64,000 nt of DNA from Achatina immaculata. Lineage: Eukaryota > Mollusca > Gastropoda > Stylommatophora > Achatinidae. The stretch is from the NCBI GenBank assembly GCA_009760885.1, contig CM019692.1:54669762-54733761 (forward strand). Reading direction: 5' to 3'. The notes under the pieces are model-generated. The model saw nothing but the letters and a program-made list of their open reading frames with translations, ran no database searches and was not told the DNA's origin. Position numbers and translations under genes: made by a program. The number at the start of each line of letters is the position of its first letter. The first letter of the stretch is position 1. Positions 1 through 10,380 of the stretch are shown here, in pieces.

Positions 1-589
1 CTCAAATGTTTGCTCTTCATTGCATAATTTCTGCAGATTTGCTTGTGTAGTAGAAGAGGTGGGGGGGGGGGGAAGGTTGTAGGTGAGTGTTTGTAAGGGA
101 TAGTACCCACTGTGAGAGGCAGCCACCTCAGTTTTCTAAGGGGCATGGAACCTATCTGGTTAATATACACCTACCTAGCTCACGTACGGCTCCACGAGTC
201 TGCTTGTATACGGCGGCGCAAGGGCTTTGGCTAGCCGGCAAAACTACGTTGAGCAATAATATAATGGAATGTCCATCCTTAGTACACAAAGTCTGGGACG
301 GTGAGTGAGGCGGAGAAATAGCACATATCAACTGCTCACACGGCGAAACAGCAAAGTGTGTGGCACACATGAGCCATTTTTGGATACGTAAAGAACACTG
401 TGGAAAAGACAGGGACCTTACTATGCATAACCCAAAGACAGCAATTAATTTACCAGAAAAAGAAACAAGTTATGCAGAGCCTGCCGTAGATACAAATAGG
501 AAGGAGTTTACTTCCAAGGACTAGGGCAGCCCATAATTACATCTATAGCAGAGGGAGCATGCTTCAACTGTAGCTGCCTAAAAGCTAGA
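1..589. other. Intergenic sequence, no gene seen
   Basis: No coding region or recognisable element can be supported here. A 12-base G run lies at about 61-72. The right part, from about 360, may be the 5' untranslated part of the LINE whose endonuclease begins near 600, but this is inference from position only. Confidence 0.4.
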
Positions 590-744
590 AAGAAACATCT
601 ACGCTTAGGTACATGGAATGTCCAAGCCTACATCAAAGTGGAAAACTGACAAATCTAATTTTTGAAGTAGGCAGTATGGACTTAGACATTACTAGGAGTA
701 GCTGAAACTAGATGGAAGAACGCAGAGTATAAGAAAACCGCATA

Positions 745-1705
745 CGAGGTTAAGTCACTAAGTAACTGGTAAATGCCTGTTACAAACAAACAAACAAACT
801 AACTGCGACAGTAGTTTGAAAACTTTTAATTTTTGAACCTACATTATTCCCCTATTTCCCAACGTAATCGCCACCAACATTGATACATTTGTCCCATCGT
901 GTAATCAGTGAATCAACACCCATGGCGTAAAAATCGGGAGTCAGATTTCTCAAGCATTTTTTTACTTCAGTTTCCACCTCCTCGTCACTCGAGAATCTTC
1001 TCCCACCAAGGTGGTTTTTCAATGGACCAAACAGGTGAAAATCACTTGGAGCTAAGTCAGGAATATAGGGTGGATGTTCAAGAACTTCCCAACCCAAATG
1101 GCTAATTTTCTCTTGGGTTAACCGAGCCGTATGTGGTCTGGGATTGTCATGAAAGAGAAGCACACCTCTAGTCAGCAGACCAGGACGTTTTCTTCGAATT
1201 GCATCCCATAGCATCCCCAGAACTTCACAGTAAGATACAGAATTCACACTGTCACCATACTTCTGGAACTTGGTTAACAACACTCTTTGATAATCCCAGA
1301 ACACTGTCAGCATAACCTTCTTCGCAGACCAGGACTGCCAAGTCTGGCTTTGTCAACAATTTCGGTGCGTCCCTGAGAAAATTCTTTTACCCAGTTATAG
1401 ACCGCTTTACGTGATAAACACTTTTCAGCATAAACTGTAATCATTTCCTTACGAATTTCCTCAACTGAATGTCCTTTACCCCACAAAAATCGCAGTACAC
1501 GTATCTGTTCTTCTTTGGTACACACTAACAGTTGGGTAGTCATTTTGTTATTTTTTGCACATGCGCACGTAAATCCCAGCGCCCCCTACATAAAACTATT
1601 ATAAAGTTGGGTGATGGTACTATCCAAGGATATATTTAAATACTACCTGGTGAATACCACTGATAAATTATTTCAATTTGCGAGTTACTTAGTGACTTCC
1701 CCTCG
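745..1705 (-). mobile_element. Mariner element, internally deleted, with TIRs and TA duplication
   Basis: A 961-bp mariner copy inserted in the LINE endonuclease. Terminal inverted repeats are visible: the left end (745-768) and the reverse complement of the right end share CGAGG..AAGTCACTAAGTAACT, with two mismatches over about 24 bases. A TA dinucleotide flanks each side (743-744 and 1706-1707), the target duplication used by this superfamily. Removing the element restores the LINE reading frame, which confirms both boundaries. The element is about 320 bp shorter than a typical 1.28-kb mariner, matching the deletion in its transposase. Confidence 0.88.
852..1543 (-). pseudogene. Mariner transposase, central part deleted
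   Basis: The transposase would cut and rejoin DNA at the element's inverted repeats. Two reverse-strand segments remain. Bases 1307-1543 encode the N-terminal helix-turn-helix region (78 codons, containing LSRKAVYNWVKEFSQGRTEI). Bases 852-1313 encode the C-terminal catalytic part, which starts at MLTVFWD and keeps the second catalytic Asp in HDNPRPHTA and the third in PDLAPSDFHLFGPLK. The stretch between them, which normally carries the first Asp of the DD34D triad, is missing, and the two parts lie in different frames. About 230 of some 345 residues are left, so no active enzyme is possible. HTA followed by PYIPDLAPSDFHLF is typical of mariners from insects and other invertebrates. Confidence 0.9.
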
Positions 1706-2490
1706 TATTTATCTACTCAGGAGGAGAGTAACATCAAATAGGTGTAGGCATACTAAGAAGATCACCAGAAAAATCTCTTTGTGGATATTGGACCCACAGT
1801 GAGAGAAATATTTTATTAAAGCTAAGACCAAGATCCTTCAACATGCCATCTTACAGACGTATTCACCATCAAAAGAATATGGAGAAGAAAAGCTGGAGAC
1901 ATTCTATGAGGAACTGCAAGAGGTTTTAAAACACATCAAATCGACAGATATTCTAATAGTAATGGGGGACGTGAACTCAAATGTAGGATAAGGAAGTTAC
2001 AAGAACATCGTAGGAAAATATTGACTTGGTAAAAGAAATGAGAGTGGGGACAGACTGATACAGTTTTATGAGGAAACCCAACTAATTATCTGTAAGACAT
2101 TTTACAAACAAGAGAAGAGAAAACAACATACATGGAAAGCCATGGACATTTAAGAAGAAATCAGATCGATTTTGTAATGATCGAAGGCAGATTTAGAAAT
2201 AATGTAAAGTCAACAAAAACCTACCAGAGGCTCAAAATATTCAGACCAAAACTTATTAATGATGAAAATGAAAGTGAAATTAAGAACAATACGCAAAACA
2301 AGAAGTACAAGACATAAAAATAGACGTTACAGCCCTAAGAAAAACAGAAATATTCAGTGGAAGAGAAGAACACAACACATACAAATGCCTTCTATAAGAC
2401 AGTAATGAGCAACATAGACGACAAAATCAAGGAAAGAAAACAGATAACAAATGCGAATATTTAAAATCAAGTATGGAGATGGCAAAAATA

Positions 2491-2929
2491 TATGATTACG
2501 CATGATTCTCAATATTACCTTCTCTTTCATTCAAGTCTTACAAATTACTAGCAAAACGAGAAACGTCTCATAAAAATCAAGCCAGGATTTATCGTGTGAA
2601 AAGCAACGTGTTTATTTTATACAGAAGTTGAACTTTGACAAATTATTTCATGATGAACATACGTTAACTTCTGCACAAACGCCATTGCTTAATCTTCGTT
2701 CTTGTAGTCCGGTCACAGCCCTGTGAATATCAAGGATTAAAATATCGAAGGATAAACTAGAGGTTATATCACAAAAATGTCACAATGTCCCTGCAGAAAT
2801 AAATTCCTGAAATATTTGGTACAGATTCATTAGTTACATTGTCACATTGCTCCCAGAAAACTAGTTTATATGAGATTAAATCTTTTTTTTTTTACTTCTT
2901 CTACACCGTTCGATGACATATTTATTTTA
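2491..2929. other. AT-rich intergenic, nothing recognised
   Basis: No reading frame with family motifs, RNA gene or clear repeat could be recognised. A short T run lies near 2882-2893. Confidence 0.4.
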
Positions 2930-3190
2930 CTGATAAACTGTGCAGTCTTTAAGAGGTCATGCTTTGCGACAAGTCTCGTCTTCCAGTGCAGCCCCCACTG
3001 ACAAGAGCTGGGCTCTGGCTTCTTGGTCAAGGGGGTAGAGCTGCAGAATATGCTCTGGAGTTTGGAGATCTATTTGTCATGTCGGGTTGAGACGATACAA
3101 GTGTGCTCGCAATCGGCAGTCTCGTTTTTGTCTGAAGATAGTTGTTTGTTCTAGACATAGGAGATGTGTCACCTGGTCGATAGATTATGT
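2930..3190 (-). pseudogene. Jockey-like LINE ORF2 C-terminal fragment
   Basis: Reading the reverse strand gives RQKRDCRLRAHLYRLN followed by QTPEHILQLYP and a decayed tail. These are the conserved zinc-knuckle-like region and C-terminus found after the RNase H domain of Jockey-group LINEs. The same block, better preserved, lies at 43140-43415 (VLFRLRTGCCRLLSHLHRH, TPEHILQGC). The fragment has stops and no upstream reverse transcriptase, so it is a 5'-truncated relic. Confidence 0.7.
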
Positions 3191-3362
3191 AAGATGTTAC
3201 AAGTCATCTATTCACCAGCTTATGTTACAACCATCTAGTTATTAGATTACGTCAGATATTACAAATCATCTTGTGGTTAGAATATATCGAATGTTACAAA
3301 TCAGTTAATCGTTAGATTATATCAGACGTTACAAATCATCTAATGGTCAGATTATATGGCAG
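3178..3362. repeat. Degenerate ~40-bp minisatellite
   Basis: Four to five imperfect copies of a roughly 40-bp unit that contains GTTACAAATCATCTA and GGTTAGATTATATC. It sits between the Jockey-like fragment and the SINE. No function is suggested. Confidence 0.6.
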
Positions 3363-3610
3363 AATGACGAGGTAGTATTGTGTCACGTGTCTATCAATAT
3401 TAGTGATTGGGTCCTTGTGAGTTTACTGTTCAGGGATCATCGTTTCATTGTTGTCCGTGTTTATGATTGATCTTTCTCCTGTTTCGGCAAGACTTTTCTT
3501 AGACGTGCTTAGACTAATGTTATTATGACTTTTAGTGCGTCGCCTGAGTGTTGTAAAAATCAAAGTTATCGTAATCATTTAGTGATGTTTTATCTGCCCT
3601 TGGTATATAA

Positions 3611-3835
3611 AAGGCGACCTGGTTAGCTGAGTGATTAGGCCCTCGGTTTACAAATCTGGTAGTACCAGGTTCAATTCCCAGCGGCGGGATTTGTTTTTTC
3701 ATATTCGCACCAAAAAGGTCTATGGTTCACCCAGCCTGTAAAAATGGGTACCAGAGAAATCTGGGAAGGTAAATGCGGTCAGGCATGATTCTGACCACAT
3801 CATACTTTTATGTGCCGATGACATGGTATTACCAT
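3611..3835 (+). mobile_element. tRNA-derived SINE, copy 1
   Basis: The head looks like a tRNA with internal RNA polymerase III promoter boxes: an A-box-like TAGCTGAGTGATTAGG near 3625 and a B-box-like GGTTCAATTCC near 3669. Downstream is a body with CACCCAGCCTGTAAAAATGG and CAGGCATGATTCTGACCACA. The body matches that of a second SINE at 48691-48943 although the tRNA-like heads differ. A central core shared under different heads is typical of conserved-domain SINE superfamilies. No clear target duplication was found. Confidence 0.72.
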
Positions 3836-3879
3836 TGTTTGAAAGAGGAATATTTGCAGTTTCATACTGATCTTAAAAG

Positions 3880-4570
3880 CATTCGATGTGCGCACCACGT
3901 GTAGCACGGCGGATGTCCAGACATAACCCTCTCGAACATATTTTGTGTGACATTCCCGATGGTGGTATTTATGCGCCTTCGCAATTCCGGCAGTTCTTTG
4001 GAAGTGGAGGGATGTAAATTTTGTTCTTAACGAAACTCCACAGGAAGAAATCGCACACTGTCAGGTCCAGTGGCCGGGGTGTCCATGTTCAGAATATGTT
4101 GCCCAAGGTTGCCGCACAGCCAATCTATCGACCTGGTAGGTATCTATTTAGATAGCCCCAGACCTGCAAATGGCAGTATGATAGGACCCCGTCTTGTTTC
4201 TTCTCATCAGTGAGTTCTAGCATTTACCAGTTCTCTAGTATGTCCAGGAAAACTGTTCCTGTGACATGGTAGTCCGCGAAGAATGGGCTAGACACGCGTT
4301 TTTTTTTTTTTTTGGAAAGGGCACAAAACATGTTCACTTTGGGAGTGTTAAGCTCCATCTCGATCCAAGCGTGGTGATTGTGGGATCCCCATATCCTTAT
4401 ACTGTGACTTCTGACGTTTCCGGATAAATGAAAAGTCACTTCATCACTAAAAATGATCCGTTCCGACCGACCCTCGTTCCCCTCGTCGAGAACGTCATAC
4501 AAGACTTGCTCGAGAGGGTCTGGCGGGAATAGAAGTGCCACACGTGGGGTGCACATCAAATGCATTTAAG
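3880..4570 (-). pseudogene. Tc/mariner-type (IS630) transposase relic
   Basis: On the reverse strand, 4224-4565 reads RIIFSDEVTFHLSGNVRSHS, then IRIWGSHNHHAWIE and PKVNMFCALS. This is the pattern around the first catalytic Asp (SDEVTF) of a transposase family common in insect genomes. Further along, 3884-4140 reads DWLCGNLGQHILNMDTPATGPDSVRF and then KELPELRRRI. That corresponds to the third-Asp region and C-terminal tail, though the usual PRSPDL core is altered. Stops and indels separate the parts. The N-terminal DNA-binding domain is not visible and no inverted repeats were located. Confidence 0.7.
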
Positions 4571-6250
4571 GTCAGTATAAAATTCGACTATTTTTCTTTC
4601 AAGTAGTGGTAATAGCATGTATTTTATTTCTGTTCAGTGTTGGTGAAAATATGGTCTTATAAAATAGTGCAATAATTTGTGCACACACTGCATTATTCTG
4701 TAAATAGTAATCTGAGAATTGAAGTGGTTATATTTATAATGAAAATGAGATAACTGTATGAGTAACACTACTGTACGTTTGTTGTACATTTTTCATTTTA
4801 ACAGAAAGTGTTACCGCTTTAAATTGTGTGGCACATAAAGTACTTACCGCCTGCATTATTGTTTTGAAATACAGAGTAAAATGTAAATCACCATCCAGGT
4901 CATTGAAATTTTTTTATAAACTTAAGAACACAATTTTTTTATAAAAACGAAAAACATTTGTAGAAATAAAGCACTATTTCTCAGAAGTAGTTTTCAAAAA
5001 CAGTTTGTTTGCATACTGAAAATGTCTAAACCCTGTATTTTAGAAATATCACTCTTTACTGATTTTTAAACACAGTTTTTAAAATCACAATCTATATATC
5101 TGCCTGTCTGTCCCTCTATCTGTCTGTCCCTCTATCTGTCTGTCCCTCTATCTGTCTGTCCCTCTGTCTGTCTTCTTATTTATTTCTACATAGTTAAAAC
5201 CTTAGTTGTAGTCGAATTTTCGTACCGGCATATTACTAGTAATAAATCAGTAAAAATAGCATGTAACAAAAAGCATTTGAAATCACTTAATATTACCCAT
5301 TTCTGTACTGTTTTTAATTATTTTATTCATTGTATAAATATCTTTATGAAAAAATGTAAGATTTCTCTGATAAATAATTTTGAAAATTGTTTGAAGCGAA
5401 CATTCATTTCCTGTTGATGTGTTAAAATAATACACTCTTTATACTTACAAATTAGAAGATTCTTTCATTAAAAGATTAACAACATTTAACCATACATTTT
5501 CTAAAGAGAAATTAGTCCCATTTTGTATTACTCTGTAACTGATCATGTAAGTAGTGCAGTAGTTATATTTGTTCAAAAAAGTGTCTAATTGTACAGTATA
5601 ATAGGATGTTAATGAAACACGTTCTTTAAATAGAAATTGGATACATGTATATATATATCTGGTGAAATAAACAACTAAAACTCTGCAATAACGTTTTGAA
5701 ATATGATCAGAATAGGAGGACAAGTGAAATTATTTTCAATGTTCTTATAACCTGTTTTTTATTCTTCCTTTAGAAAACCAGAAACGTTTGTTTGTTTGTT
5801 TTTAACAAAACAGAAATTCTGAGAACTGGTATTGTAGAACCAAGTATTAGTACACTGAAAAAAAAACACATTTTATAATATGAAGACTACTAAATACGGA
5901 ATATTAAGTTTTGTTATTAATTAAACTGTCCGTGTTTGTGTGAATGCATGTGTGTATGTATGTTGTAGGTAACGCATATATTTATTTATGAAAGTCTGAC
6001 TGTCTATACATCTGTCTGTCTGTTTATCTATCTCTCTATCAACCTATCTGTCTATTGGTCTATCTGTCTATCAGTCTGTCTATCTATCAGGTTTATGGCG
6101 TGTATCTCTCTGTTATTTCTGTTTGTTTATAAAAATGTGCGAGAATGATCTTGTTTTCCTTCTGCAATGGTTTTTCTAGTATATTGCTCTTTCTTCTTTT
6201 TATGTATTTTCCTGGTAATCTATTTATGTACATTTATTGATTAAATTACA
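4571..6250. repeat. AT-rich microsatellite-carrying repeat family (two diverged units)
   Basis: Two diverged units (about 4600-5090 and 5175-5900) of a repeat seen at many other places in the window. Shared landmarks are a TTACYNNCTGYATTAATGTTTTGAAA-like box (near 4845; weaker near 5675), TTCTGAGAA near 5816, and CTACTAAATACGGAATATTAAG near 5887. A TCTG/TGTC-type tetranucleotide tract follows each unit (5095-5172 and 5994-6090). No coding potential is supported. Confidence 0.65.
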
Positions 6251-6957
6251 CAGCCCAGGAAAATAAAATTTGGTGCCTCGATTTTAGGCCTGTTTCTGGG
6301 GTTATTCCAGAAAACTGCATTGGACAGACCGCGTCAGTTCTAGTTTCTTAGAAATGGTTGAATTTTTTAAATTTTTAAATAAAAAAATTTTTTTTTAAAA
6401 TTTAGTCCGCTCTTTAACATATCTCTTCTGCAGAATTTAAGGAAGTATTAGTGTACTACCTGAACATGTAAACATGTGAACTGGGCCTAGTGTTGGCCTA
6501 TTCAGCTGTTAACATGAGTGTGGATGTGTGTCACACCAGCTAAAGAAGTATATGACTGAATATTTCACATCAGTTTAAGTCACAGTTGCAGAGCAGATTT
6601 AATTTACTGCTACACAGTTGACACAACAAGCGTTACATTGATATACACCATGCAACTACTAAAACCCAAGACAAACAACCACTACAGTCCTTACTCGGAC
6701 ATAACCAGTTTACATAAGTGCAACTCATTTCAACACCACAGTTGTGACACCCAACATAGATCTAAATAGCACAGGATTCCAGCAGTTACAAAAAAAGATA
6801 ACAAAGTTTACTGATGAACCCTCATTTTTAAGTGAGTATTGTAAAGGAATGTTGACTGAAAAACTGATAAACAATTACAATGAGTAAGGGAAAATTGTCC
6901 AGGCGATTAACATCGCCATGGGGCACACACAGTCAGACAACATTGAAACACATTTTA

Positions 6958-6960
<3 letters not shown>
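6251..6960. other. Intergenic, nothing recognised
   Basis: No gene, RNA or repeat landmark could be supported in this stretch. Confidence 0.35.

Positions 6961-7001
<41 letters not shown>
6961..7001. repeat. (TA)n microsatellite
   Basis: About 20 TA units that directly abut the truncated edge of composite block 1. The microsatellite marks the breakpoint where the hAT relic is cut off. Confidence 0.95.
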
Positions 7002-7008
<7 letters not shown>

Positions 7009-7496
7009 GGGCATTTCTGATATTCGTCTGCGGACAGTATCGTTCGAGATGGGAATGCTTTTCAGTTTTGTAGCGTATTCTGAGCCGAACAATACGTCAC
7101 AAATATCAACAGCGGCTGGCTTGATAAGATCTTCTCCAATCGTGTGCGGTTTCTTTGATTTTGCAATTCTCTAGGCAGTCAGGTACGATGTTTTAAGAGC
7201 ATTTTCGTTGAGAGTGCTCTTGTTTTTAACATTGTTTACTATATTCCTATGCTTTATGTTTGAAAAATTCTTTGGTTTTATTCTGTAGATCTGGATATCT
7301 TGTAGTTAGATTACGACGCAATTTCGTCGGCTTCATTAGAGAGGATTTGCAAACAAATAACAAGCTGCGGCAGATTTTGGTAATTTGTTGGTGGAATTAA
7401 ACCGTAATTAATACACTCCACATCATTTCTTCGAGCGTATTTAGTTTTCTTACAAGTATCAACGTTAACGTCGTCACGATCACATTGACTTTCGCT
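7002..7496 (-). pseudogene. hAT (BED-finger) transposase relic, block 1, truncated
   Basis: Reverse-strand remnant of the N-terminal part of a hAT transposase (ZBED5/FAM200-like by its motifs, see 31367-32857). It covers the BED zinc-finger region (PQLVICLQILSNEADEI at 7311-7511) and the start of the next region (RRRISEIPED). The catalytic half is absent because the copy stops at the TA microsatellite. Compared with block 2, about 150 bp are deleted where it meets the GAA-tailed element (TTTCGCT joined directly to GGACTGG). Confidence 0.75.
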
Positions 7497-7917
7497 GGAC
7501 TGGATGGGCAACCACCTCTCACCCGGCGGTGATACACGAGTATCTCAAAACACGTCGAGGTTTTCCGGTGAGAAGGTCCAATTCTGGTCTGGGTGGGCTA
7601 CCGCCTCTCACCCAGCGGGGATGCACTGATATCCTAAACACGTCGAGGTCTTCCGGTGAGAAAGTCCAACCCTAGACTAAACTGGTGCAATGAAAACCAC
7701 GGTGTCACGCAATCCCGCTTCTGAGACCCACCAAGAATACAGGCTAAAGCCCTGTGATACTCTGAACCCCTCGTGGTCCTCTCGTGGATCTCGTGTGGTC
7801 CTTTCGGATACCACACAGGAGACCACGGGACCTAACGAGGACCACAGGCGTAAATTCAGTAGGATCACAGTGCGGTTTTGGTGGTAGAAGCGAACGAAGA
7901 AGAAGAAGAAGAAGAAG
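7497..7917 (+). mobile_element. GAA-tailed retroelement, 5'-truncated (block 1)
   Basis: Matches the 3' part of the full element at 22531-24014: the roughly 88-bp internal repeats with CACCTCTCACC and TTCCGGTGAGAAAGTCCAA, then a conserved segment and a terminal (GAA)n tail. It lies next to the hAT N-terminus in blocks 1, 2, 3 and 5, so it inserted before the blocks were copied. Confidence 0.8.
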
Positions 7918-8159
7918 TCATTTTTATTGACTTTTTTCATGTTGTATTGTTTTTCTAACATCAAATTAATGTGAACATTTACTTTGTCTCAACTCTCTGA
8001 TTCTTCGTCCTGTTTGTTTTTGTTTGACAAAGGTTCGCGCCGAAACGTCACAAGTGTGTTATCATTAAATACTAAAACTGTTCCTACTTTTTTCCTAGTT
8101 TATACATTTTGGTATCACAGCTTTACTGCAGTGCTTTGTGTATAGCTGTATGCCTATAC
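7918..8159. other. Block segment with conserved GGTTCGCGCCGAAACG motif
   Basis: Non-coding segment present in blocks 1, 2, 3 and 5. It carries GGTTCGCGCCGAAACGTCAC near 8032. A related motif sits in each arm of the palindrome at 53 kb. The motif resembles the stem II/GAAA part of a degenerate hammerhead ribozyme as found in some Penelope-like elements, but the catalytic CUGANGA box is not intact. The identity is therefore unproven. Confidence 0.35.
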
Positions 8160-8456
8160 ACTAATTATTGTGTGCCTCCCTAACAGCACTCCTGTAGCCT
8201 ATCGGTTGTAAGCAAGATGCCCTGCTGCTGATACATTTTCAGATTATCAACGATGTCTTGCAACCATCTTCACCTTGGTCTCCATCTCTTTCTTTTTCCA
8301 ATTATGTACCCTTCAGAGTTGGTCTTATCTAGATTATCATGCCGTTTAATGTGTTCAAAATGTTTAAGTTTTCCCTCTTTAATCCTCTTAATAGCCAGCT
8401 TTCTTCAATATTAAGTTCTTGCAGTATGGATATATTTGTTATTTTATGTGTCCTGA
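8160..8456 (-). pseudogene. Antisense LINE 3' end (GAAT-tail family, block 1)
   Basis: The reverse strand encodes the C-terminal part of a LINE reverse transcriptase protein. It matches the better-preserved copy at 25513-25973 (GRPTRRWLQDIVDDL and AHNREAYRSAVWEAKF). The residues here are broken by stops. The family ends in (GAAT)n where the 3' end is intact. Confidence 0.75.
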
Positions 8457-8897
8457 TATTTATAAAGAGAAATTAGTCTCAAATCTTACACTGCACTTAT
8501 TAACTGATATGTGAATAATGTAGTAGTTACATTTGTTAAGAAAAAGTATGCAAATGTTCAATATTGGGAATATCATCTGACACATTTTTAAACAGAAAAT
8601 AGCTACATCTATATATTTTTTAAATAAAGCACTTACCAGCTGTAATAATATTCCGAATTATGGACAGAAAAAGTTTAATAGTGAAATTATTTTCACTGTT
8701 CTTTTTAGTTTAGAAAGCAGGATTCTTATTCTTTGGAAACAAACAGTAATTCTGAGAAATCCTTTTGTAGAAACATTTAGCTATACGTAATCAAAATATC
8801 TTAAGGATTATTTTATAACAACTCTTTTCTTCATGTGACTTGTCCTTTTCAGGACGTTGTTCTTATCACTGAATGCAGTGCGATTTTGAGCAAAATC
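8457..8897. repeat. AT-rich repeat family segment, block 1
   Basis: A segment of the AT-rich repeat family: AAAGAGAAATTAGTC near 8465, CACTTACCAGCTGTAATAAT near 8630 and AATTCTGAGAAATCC near 8750. It separates the two antisense LINE fragments. Confidence 0.6.
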
Positions 8898-9890
8898 TCT
8901 AGCGTCGCATTGACATATTTAGATTTCCCTTGGTGTCCCGAGACTGCATGTGGCGAAGTCGCCCCTTTTCCCTTTTGCCAGACTCTAAGCCTTCTACTAT
9001 CAGCCTCTCCACACCACTATGTCTCTGAGTTGGTTGAAGTATCTCAGCTTTCTAACTTTTATTGTGTTTACGAGCCAGTTTTCTGCCACACCTAATCCCA
9101 TCAGTATCTCTTTATTTGATTTTCTTTCTATCCATAATATTCTAGTGGGCTTCTATAATATTTCATTCTAAATACCGTTATTTTCTTTTCCAGCGATTTG
9201 ATGTCTCGCATCCGTATGTTGTCAATGGGAATATGTAAGCTTTTAGTAAACGCAGCTGTGTTTTCTTGTTTGTGCCTTGTCATATGCTCTTCATCTGCGT
9301 TCTTTTCTGTAAAGCAACCACAAGTCTTCTTTTGATTTTCACTGTGCAGTGGCCATTGGTAGTGATGACTGAACCTAGATATTCCACTTTGTTTTTGTTT
9401 GTGTTTAAAACGAGTCTCCGAGCTTCGTCGTGTCTTTTGGTGAAGCGAATCAACTGTTTCAGTCCTTCTGAGCTGTTTGACAGAAATACAGTATAATAGG
9501 TGTATCCAGTTTCTGGAATCTGGTGGCCCGCGATGTTGAAGGAGTGAAACCTAGTTTTCATTATGATGTTTTCGGCTTAGATGTCAAACAATTATGAAGA
9601 AAAGACGCATCACTGTCTTACTCTCTCTAGTACGTGAAACAAACCCGATGCTTCGCCATCTACTATCACTGCTGCTTGCAGATCTTGGTACATTTTCACC
9701 ATGAGATGTACCAGATGACTGAGAACACATGACACATGTTGTTCATAACAGACTAAAACTGTTGATGTTGTACACAGTCAAAAGCTTTAGAGTAGTCTAT
9801 AAAACAGGTGTATAGATCCACAATAAAATCTCCATACTTTTTATATGATATTCCTCGTGTGAAATATATGATCCCTGTTGCTTTAAAAAG
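8898..9890 (-). pseudogene. Antisense RTE-like LINE reverse transcriptase, block 1
   Basis: The reverse strand carries part of a LINE reverse transcriptase. The region 9280-9561 reads KTRFHSFNIAGHQIPETGYT, then RRLVLNTNKNKVEYLGSVIT, the segment after the catalytic YADD box. Near 9790 is the DYSKAFDCV motif that includes the first catalytic Asp (clearest in the block 3 copy). Nearer the 3' end, at 8900-9050, is a decayed version of the conserved GKRxxGR tail. Stops and frameshifts occur throughout. Five copies exist in the window; block 2 and the 20.7-26.8 kb element show an LTR inserted at its 3' end. Confidence 0.78.
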
Positions 9891-9959
9891 ACTACTAAAT
9901 ACGAAATACAAAGATCTGATATGAAGTTATAAGTATGTATGATTGTATGTATGATTTGC

Positions 9960-10138
<179 letters not shown>

Positions 10139-10149
10139 TTGTATTTGTG

Positions 10150-10380
<231 letters not shown>

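Larger units (their letters stand above)
590..2490 (+). pseudogene. RTE-like LINE endonuclease remnant, split by mariner
   Basis: The forward strand reads as the apurinic-type endonuclease of a non-LTR retrotransposon, which would nick the target so that reverse transcription can be primed. The N-terminal TWNV motif lies near 613 and the AETRW motif near 700. A mariner copy (745-1705) interrupts it. If that copy and one TA are removed, the frame reads on through AEYKKTAYLSTQEES. Further right come YSPSKEYGEEKLETFYEEL (near 1860) and ILIVMGDVNSNVG (near 1950), the conserved GD.N core. Near 2130 a frame change gives NQIDFVMIEGRFRN, the C-terminal endonuclease motif. Several stops and frameshifts make it dead. 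No reverse transcriptase follows, because homology fades by about 2490. The related LINEs at 45.6 and 63.2 kb share these motifs. Confidence 0.8.

Noticed and set aside
3611..3690. A true tRNA gene
   Set aside because: Boxes resemble the A and B promoter boxes, but no complete cloverleaf could be formed by eye and a SINE body follows directly.
7690..7887. 65-codon forward frame repeated in every GAA-tailed copy (MKTTVSRNPASETHQEY start)
   Set aside because: It is conserved only because the copies are recent. The start and stop vary between copies and the opposite strand is just as open.
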